Source: Firmicutes bacterium UBA3738
Lineage (GTDB): Bacteria > Bacillota > Clostridia > Peptostreptococcales > Anaerovoracaceae
Reading direction: 5' to 3'
Length of the DNA stretch: 41,552 bases
Assembly (NCBI GenBank): GCA_002372505.1
Contig: DFGY01000095.1
Location: 1-41,552 of the forward strand
Below are positions 38,501 through 41,552 of the stretch, piece after piece. The notes below the pieces were generated by a model. The model saw only the letters and a program-made list of their open reading frames with translations, searched no databases and was not told the DNA's origin. How positions within the stretch are numbered: position 1 is the stretch's first letter; each line of letters starts with the position of its first letter. A program made the translations under genes and the position numbers.

Positions 38501-41500
38501 ATCCGTATAGGCTGCATTGGCCGCATAGGTATAGGCATCGGTATTATTCGCGATATCGAACATCCGGAAGCCGTGATTGCTGTCTATCCACTCCTGGTAG
38601 CCATGGTGCCACCAGTCATGGAACTTTTCTTTCACGGTACGATAATCCGGTCGGCTGTCCTCCTTTAAACGGATATGGCCTGCTGCCGAATCAGTATCCA
38701 TGGAATAGTACGCATTCACCTGATCTGCAAAACCGTTAAGTTCTGCAAGCTCTTTCGGAGAAAGCTTTTTAAGGAAATACTCTGTAAGTTTCGGATAGTC
38801 CATGCCGGCGGTATCCCGGTTCTGGAGATAATACCGAATGTATTCACCGAATCCCTCTCTTGGAATTAAATCCTGTGTGTAGTTTTCCTTGTTTTCCTCC
38901 TTCTTCTCAAAGGCCGCCTTCAGGTCCTTAAGAACGTCTGTTGGCATTTCGTCGGTAATTACGTTGTATTTCTGGTCAAGCCAATGTCCGAACTCATGAG
39001 AAAATGTCGGAAGATCATTTGTGATCTTTGTACGAATTCCATGGTTCTTTCTGTTGTACTCACCTTCTACACCATCGCCCTTTACGTATCGTGTTCCGGA
39101 TGTGTAATTGATACCGAAATCATGGAGTGCTTTGCCGATGATATCAGAAAGACGCTTTGACGTATCGACGGTACTTTCCTTGTTCTTTTCCGCTGTCCAG
39201 TCCTTGGAATTGTCCTTTTCCAGTTCCTCCACATTGGAAGTAGGAACACCCTTTTCACGTTCTGCCTTCTTCTGTTCTTCCAGCTTTGCATTCTGCGCTT
39301 CGATTTCTTTTACGGTAGGCTTTTCCGGTTTTGTACGGACATGGCCGCTCTTAGAATAAAGAACATCGTCGTCTGCGGTTCCGGCTGGAACAATATCGCG
39401 GATTGCGTTTTGAGACAAAAGCTTTGCTAAAGTCTTTTCACCTCTTTCTCCGGTAGGAACAAAGTACCGGTCTTTGCCATTGATCTTTTCACTGAATACA
39501 TCGTAATACTTTGGAAGAGACCAAAGGTTATTTCCGGTGATTTCAATACGGTAGTCATTGGCTACGCGGCTTCTTTTAATGTGTAACTTATTAAAAGTAA
39601 GAATGATCTCCTGGTTATCATCAAGGATCTTCTTCATGAGGTCCTTTGAAGTGTAATTCTCCTTTACACGTTCTGTACCAAGCTTTCTTAAAACACCGTC
39701 GATCTCCTGCTTATCAATAATACGTCCAAGGTACTGCTTGCCATCATCCGTAACAATACGCATGACACGTGTGTTGTTCTGCGGAAGCTGCTTCCAGATT
39801 GGAAGAAGTGTTCCGGTAAGCATGTGAACAGTATGGTCGATATATTCAGGAGCCTTCTTTATCTCTTCTGCCCATGCCTTTTTCCATTCGTTCTTAGGAA
39901 TCGGTGTTGTACGTTCATCAAGAGTCTTTTCGGAGTAACGATTGTATACATCACGAATTGGACTCTGTAATAAATAGGTTTTGATGATTTTTCCGGTTCG
40001 TGGATCCGTTTTGTTGAGCCCTTTATACACAGCTCTTACACTGCCATCCTGGAGACGCACCATGGACTCAGGTGCGTTGTCCATAATTCTTTCATAGGAC
40101 ATGAGTTCCGGTTTGTTGGAAACCTTCAGCTGTACATAGTTCGTGGCAGTAGAAGAGTTTTCGTCTTTATAAACTTCTTTCTCGTCTATTACCGCAATCT
40201 TATCCGCCTTAATGGTCTCAAGTCCTCTGTCCAGAGTGCCGTTCTTTATAGCCTGTTCCGTCTTTTCCTCAAGGATGGAATAGAACTTCTCGAACTCCTC
40301 GTTCTGGTCCTTTATATCTAATGCAAGGATTCTATTGAGGAATTTACTTACATCACGAAGTGCTTCGGCAGAATCATTGATACGTCCATATTCATCATAG
40401 ATGTTTACACCAAGGCTTCTTACCAGTTCTTCTGGTGCCTGTCTGTAGTAAGCTTCAAGAGCGTCTGCTGCCAAAGGTGTTTCCAGATTATCCTTTTCGC
40501 TGAAGATTCCGGATCCTGCGTCACGCTGTCCCTTTGTGAGCGCACCCATCTGGTTCAAACGTTTTGCAATGGTAGAAGTAAATCGTTTCTGTCCCATTAC
40601 ATCCGTTGTGACAAGTTTGTATATAGGCTGGCTCGCTTCATTAGTTCTGTGCGTACGTCCAAGTCCCTGAATGGCAGTATCTGCTTTCCATCCCGGCTGA
40701 AGGATATAATGAACTCTCTGCTGCTGGTTCTTTGCACGTCTGTCTGCATGGTAGGATTTTCCGGTTCCGCCTGCTTCTGAGAAGATAATAATCCGCTTCT
40801 TGCCATCCTGAAACGCATTGGCATCGGCTTCGCCCTTTTCCTTGCTCCAGTTCTCCGTAACACGCTTCATTATGCCGTTTGACTGTTTCTTGTAAACGAC
40901 TCTCCTGGTACGTCCTGTGACTTCCGCAACCTTATCAACTCCGAAATGGTCAAGGATCATTTCAAGAGGTCCATCCGGAACCTGCATCTCACCGATTTCG
41001 TCGATTAGTTTATCACGGAGTGCTATCGCTCGTTTGTCGTTTACCGGATTTCCCTTGCTGTCTACTACCGGTCTTGTCTTGATATTTCCATCTTCATCCT
41101 CGTATTTTTCAAATGCCTGTACCGGGAAGGATTTCTTGAGATATTCCATCAATGCCTTTGAAGGAGTGAGGTCAAGGTTTTCAAGGTCTCCATCCTTCAT
41201 TTCCGCTAGCTTCTTGTCTGTCTGTGAAGCGTTGGTGTTTACTAACTGAATAACAATGCTCCGGCCGTTTTCCAGTTCGTTTTCCATATCCGCAATGACA
41301 GATGGTAAAGCCATGGATGTAAGGATCTGGTTGTAGAATCTTTGAAGAGTTCCCCAGAACTGTTGACGCGCATTTGATTTTGCTTTGGAGTCGGCGCCGG
41401 TTATTTCAATAGCCTTCTCAAGATTCCTTAAAACAGTCCTCCACCCTTCACTCATCTTGTTGTAGATATCGGTCTGTACCTCATCGAGATGATGGGTGAT

Positions 41501-41552
41501 TGTTTCGTACTGTACACCGTCATAGCTGATACTTCTTGCCATGTAGTCGCCC
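35561..41552 (-). CDS. Giant polyvalent virion protein, C-terminal part (helicase C-lobe, zincin, LPD-type tail), 5' end outside window
   Basis: The frame is open from the right edge to a stop at 35561. The ATG at 41542 is an internal methionine: the equivalent ATG at 594 sits in mid-protein. Numbering the joined protein, this part carries the helicase C-lobe (GGTGKS near 1919, GLGRTHRTN near 1956, typical of Strawberry-notch C-domains), charged linkers, and a zincin with HEFGH near 2510 (HExxH zinc-protease signature, as in the metallopeptidases of polyvalent proteins). A long helical region follows with one hydrophobic stretch near 3170, resembling the large polyvalent-associated C-terminal domains. 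The zincin may process the polypeptide after ejection or cut a host protein; that is inference. The next gene downstream is the baseplate-like protein, behind a terminator and late promoter. Confidence 0.85.
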   Translation of the reverse strand, partial: GDYMARSISYDGVQYETITHHLDEVQTDIYNKMSEGWRTVLRNLEKAIEITGADSKAKSNARQQFWGTLQRFYNQILTSMALPSVIADMENELENGRSIVIQLVNTNASQTDKKLAEMKDGDLENLDLTPSKALMEYLKKSFPVQAFEKYEDEDGNIKTRPVVDSKGNPVNDKRAIALRDKLIDEIGEMQVPDGPLEMILDHFGVDKVAEVTGRTRRVVYKKQSNGIMKRVTENWSKEKGEADANAFQDGKKRIIIFSEAGGTGKSYHADRRAKNQQQRVHYILQPGWKADTAIQGLGRTHRTNEASQPIYKLVTTDVMGQKRFTSTIAKRLNQMGALTKGQRDAGSGIFSEKDNLETPLAADALEAYYRQAPEELVRSLGVNIYDEYGRINDSAEALRDVSKFLNRILALDIKDQNEEFEKFYSILEEKTEQAIKNGTLDRGLETIKADKIAVIDEKEVYKDENSSTATNYVQLKVSNKPELMSYERIMDNAPESMVRLQDGSVRAVYKGLNKTDPRTGKIIKTYLLQSPIRDVYNRYSEKTLDERTTPIPKNEWKKAWAEEIKKAPEYIDHTVHMLTGTLLPIWKQLPQNNTRVMRIVTDDGKQYLGRIIDKQEIDGVLRKLGTERVKENYTSKDLMKKILDDNQEIILTFNKLHIKRSRVANDYRIEITGNNLWSLPKYYDVFSEKINGKDRYFVPTGERGEKTLAKLLSQNAIRDIVPAGTADDDVLYSKSGHVRTKPEKPTVKEIEAQNAKLEEQKKAEREKGVPTSNVEELEKDNSKDWTAEKNKESTVDTSKRLSDIIGKALHDFGINYTSGTRYVKGDGVEGEYNRKNHGIRTKITNDLPTFSHEFGHWLDQKYNVITDEMPTDVLKDLKAAFEKKEENKENYTQDLIPREGFGEYIRYYLQNRDTAGMDYPKLTEYFLKKLSPKELAELNGFADQVNAYYSMDTDSAAGHIRLKEDSRPDYRTVKEKFHDWWHHGYQEWIDSNHGFRMFDIANNTDAYTYAANAAYTDARVVKTLTDAIYTPEGYYVGPGLKYALRNINVDDKKEYMDFGEYLICRHAVEWIEQKKRVFADDRKNNIQWLNNRRKELEKAYPKFSGAAEDVYRFQHDFLQTWGIGSGIISADAFEAMQKMYPEYVPFFRAGFKNRGNALKKAKGSGRDLIHPIDNIIDSVTKTMHTATPNKVMLILREAALKSGADALWMEQIPEQKFAEKFSTEELKAKLKDNTAYTLWGMQASAEAVDAMQDIIDTIDDMLIQYRSGRALKSRNEFRIMVNGKPEYWKINNDLLLNSVLDMDYRDTSKVIKAFGDMNRLMTYATTGGNIIWSTTSNSIRDLLSMIVYSPAKKLPKRLRNLCDEYVQSTKEEMGKSVSPIYEQYLALGGDDAQVYSGSEKYVKDIRKMLSKKKSFNPLKVTNFVSDTIEAGPRFAIFKEFIENGAEPQKAFRAAMDITTDFKRHGKNSKMMNNFILYFNASLQGVDKFIRHFTAEDRAGMKDRKKVIMGRALYFLTISAIGAALSYFLNHDDEEKKKNYNLLSTYTKNNYYSIPIPGSDGKYLTIPKAHETAVLESFMERLLEYSLDKNKHAFDEFYNYGADQFAPSGVSDVLKLPANVATKGADQAARELLSGVFSGMGPMGVGEQIAANRNYMGRPIENTFEAEKLRPSERYNENTSQAAYLAGKYLNLSPKMVDHFGENVLGFMWKYPEALFPIDDGKGTKGQRDLTLGVGKTYIRDNTYSNDVTNYIYDKANESAMEHNSTGEKAAEAKADSNMSQFYTTFNKLSKEEPETNEKRSARKNVLNDLLDYRDKTGSLPATQQEIYDMVDRTGDTSLMPGVMKSTIKDAEGNEHSLTSGEYVNLQKSYEDYYWRYAGESFNNSEPDEKKAYVLEQAAKLAKEQAQSDMLNQKGMASPSDKLLDWVQSGNDFDTYVDTVYNIKAIKNEYAGSDNKEERQSEIAREIQSTGLSEDSKKKLWEIAGYKATEGSYGKFF
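40949..41552. repeat. Right copy of the 604-bp end repeat
   Basis: Partner of 1-604. The reading frame passes through it in phase: base 1 ends a codon and base 40948 begins one. Removing one copy therefore joins the two halves of the giant gene without a frameshift and gives a unit length of 40,948 bp. Confidence 0.8.

Noticed and set aside
40949..41552. A separate paralogous gene starting at ATG 41542
   Set aside because: The same ATG in the left copy (594) is internal to an open frame, has no ribosome site, and the ends overlap in frame.

Overview
The window is essentially a complete temperate phage (prophage) genome from a Gram-positive, Firmicutes host, most likely a gut clostridium of the Lachnospiraceae type. 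The evidence is the strong GGAGG ribosome sites, a GH25 endolysin with cell-wall-binding repeats, zinc-ribbon early proteins typical of that group, an N4-gp56-type capsid protein and a short-tail (podovirus-like) structural set. Nearly every gene lies on the minus strand. Only the repressor (24807-25190), the integrase (25305-26486) and one silent fibre cassette (32945-33430) are on the plus strand.

The two ends belong together. Bases 1-604 and 40949-41552 align without a gap in the same reading frame, so the molecule is probably a circular or circularly permuted genome of about 40,948 bp, opened inside one giant gene. The ends are not identical: the outer 442 bp differ at about 80 positions and the inner 162 bp are identical. 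Joined in frame, the giant gene would encode about 3,650 residues: a 'polyvalent' protein with an adenine-methylase domain, a Strawberry-notch-like SF2 helicase, an HExxH zincin and a long C-terminal region.

Layout in the direction of minus-strand transcription: (1) The lysogeny switch at 24577-26825 has divergent promoters with an operator array, repressor, integrase and a probable attP. (2) An early operon runs from 24561 to 15665: small proteins, an excisionase-like HTH, a DUF6291-type replication protein with iteron-like repeats, two HNH nucleases, a PP-loop enzyme, a MazG-like protein and a DUF4406 protein. It ends at a terminator. (3) A middle operon (15547-14438) is driven by a consensus promoter with two palindromic operators. 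(4) The late genes run from 14326 down to 5700 (metallopeptidase, terminase, portal, Prp protease, connector, tail nozzle, tail protein, virion protein). They continue through the giant gene and, after wrapping round, through baseplate and fibre proteins, accessory virion proteins, scaffold, major capsid protein, holin and endolysin (35439-26826).

Three systems stand out. First, a tail-fibre C-terminus lies in a roughly 0.95-kb segment bounded by inverted sites that look like DNA-invertase crossover sites, with a second, silent C-terminus encoded on the opposite strand. Second, six intergenic copies of TAGGTCGGTGC, five of them followed after 20-21 nt by a -10-like hexamer, mark a phage-specific late promoter class. 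Third, a phage-encoded Prp-type cysteine protease is matched by a shared N-terminal LLNLHTFD motif on both scaffold and capsid protein. In addition, the giant gene appears to contain an out-of-frame embedded gene at 1488-1868.
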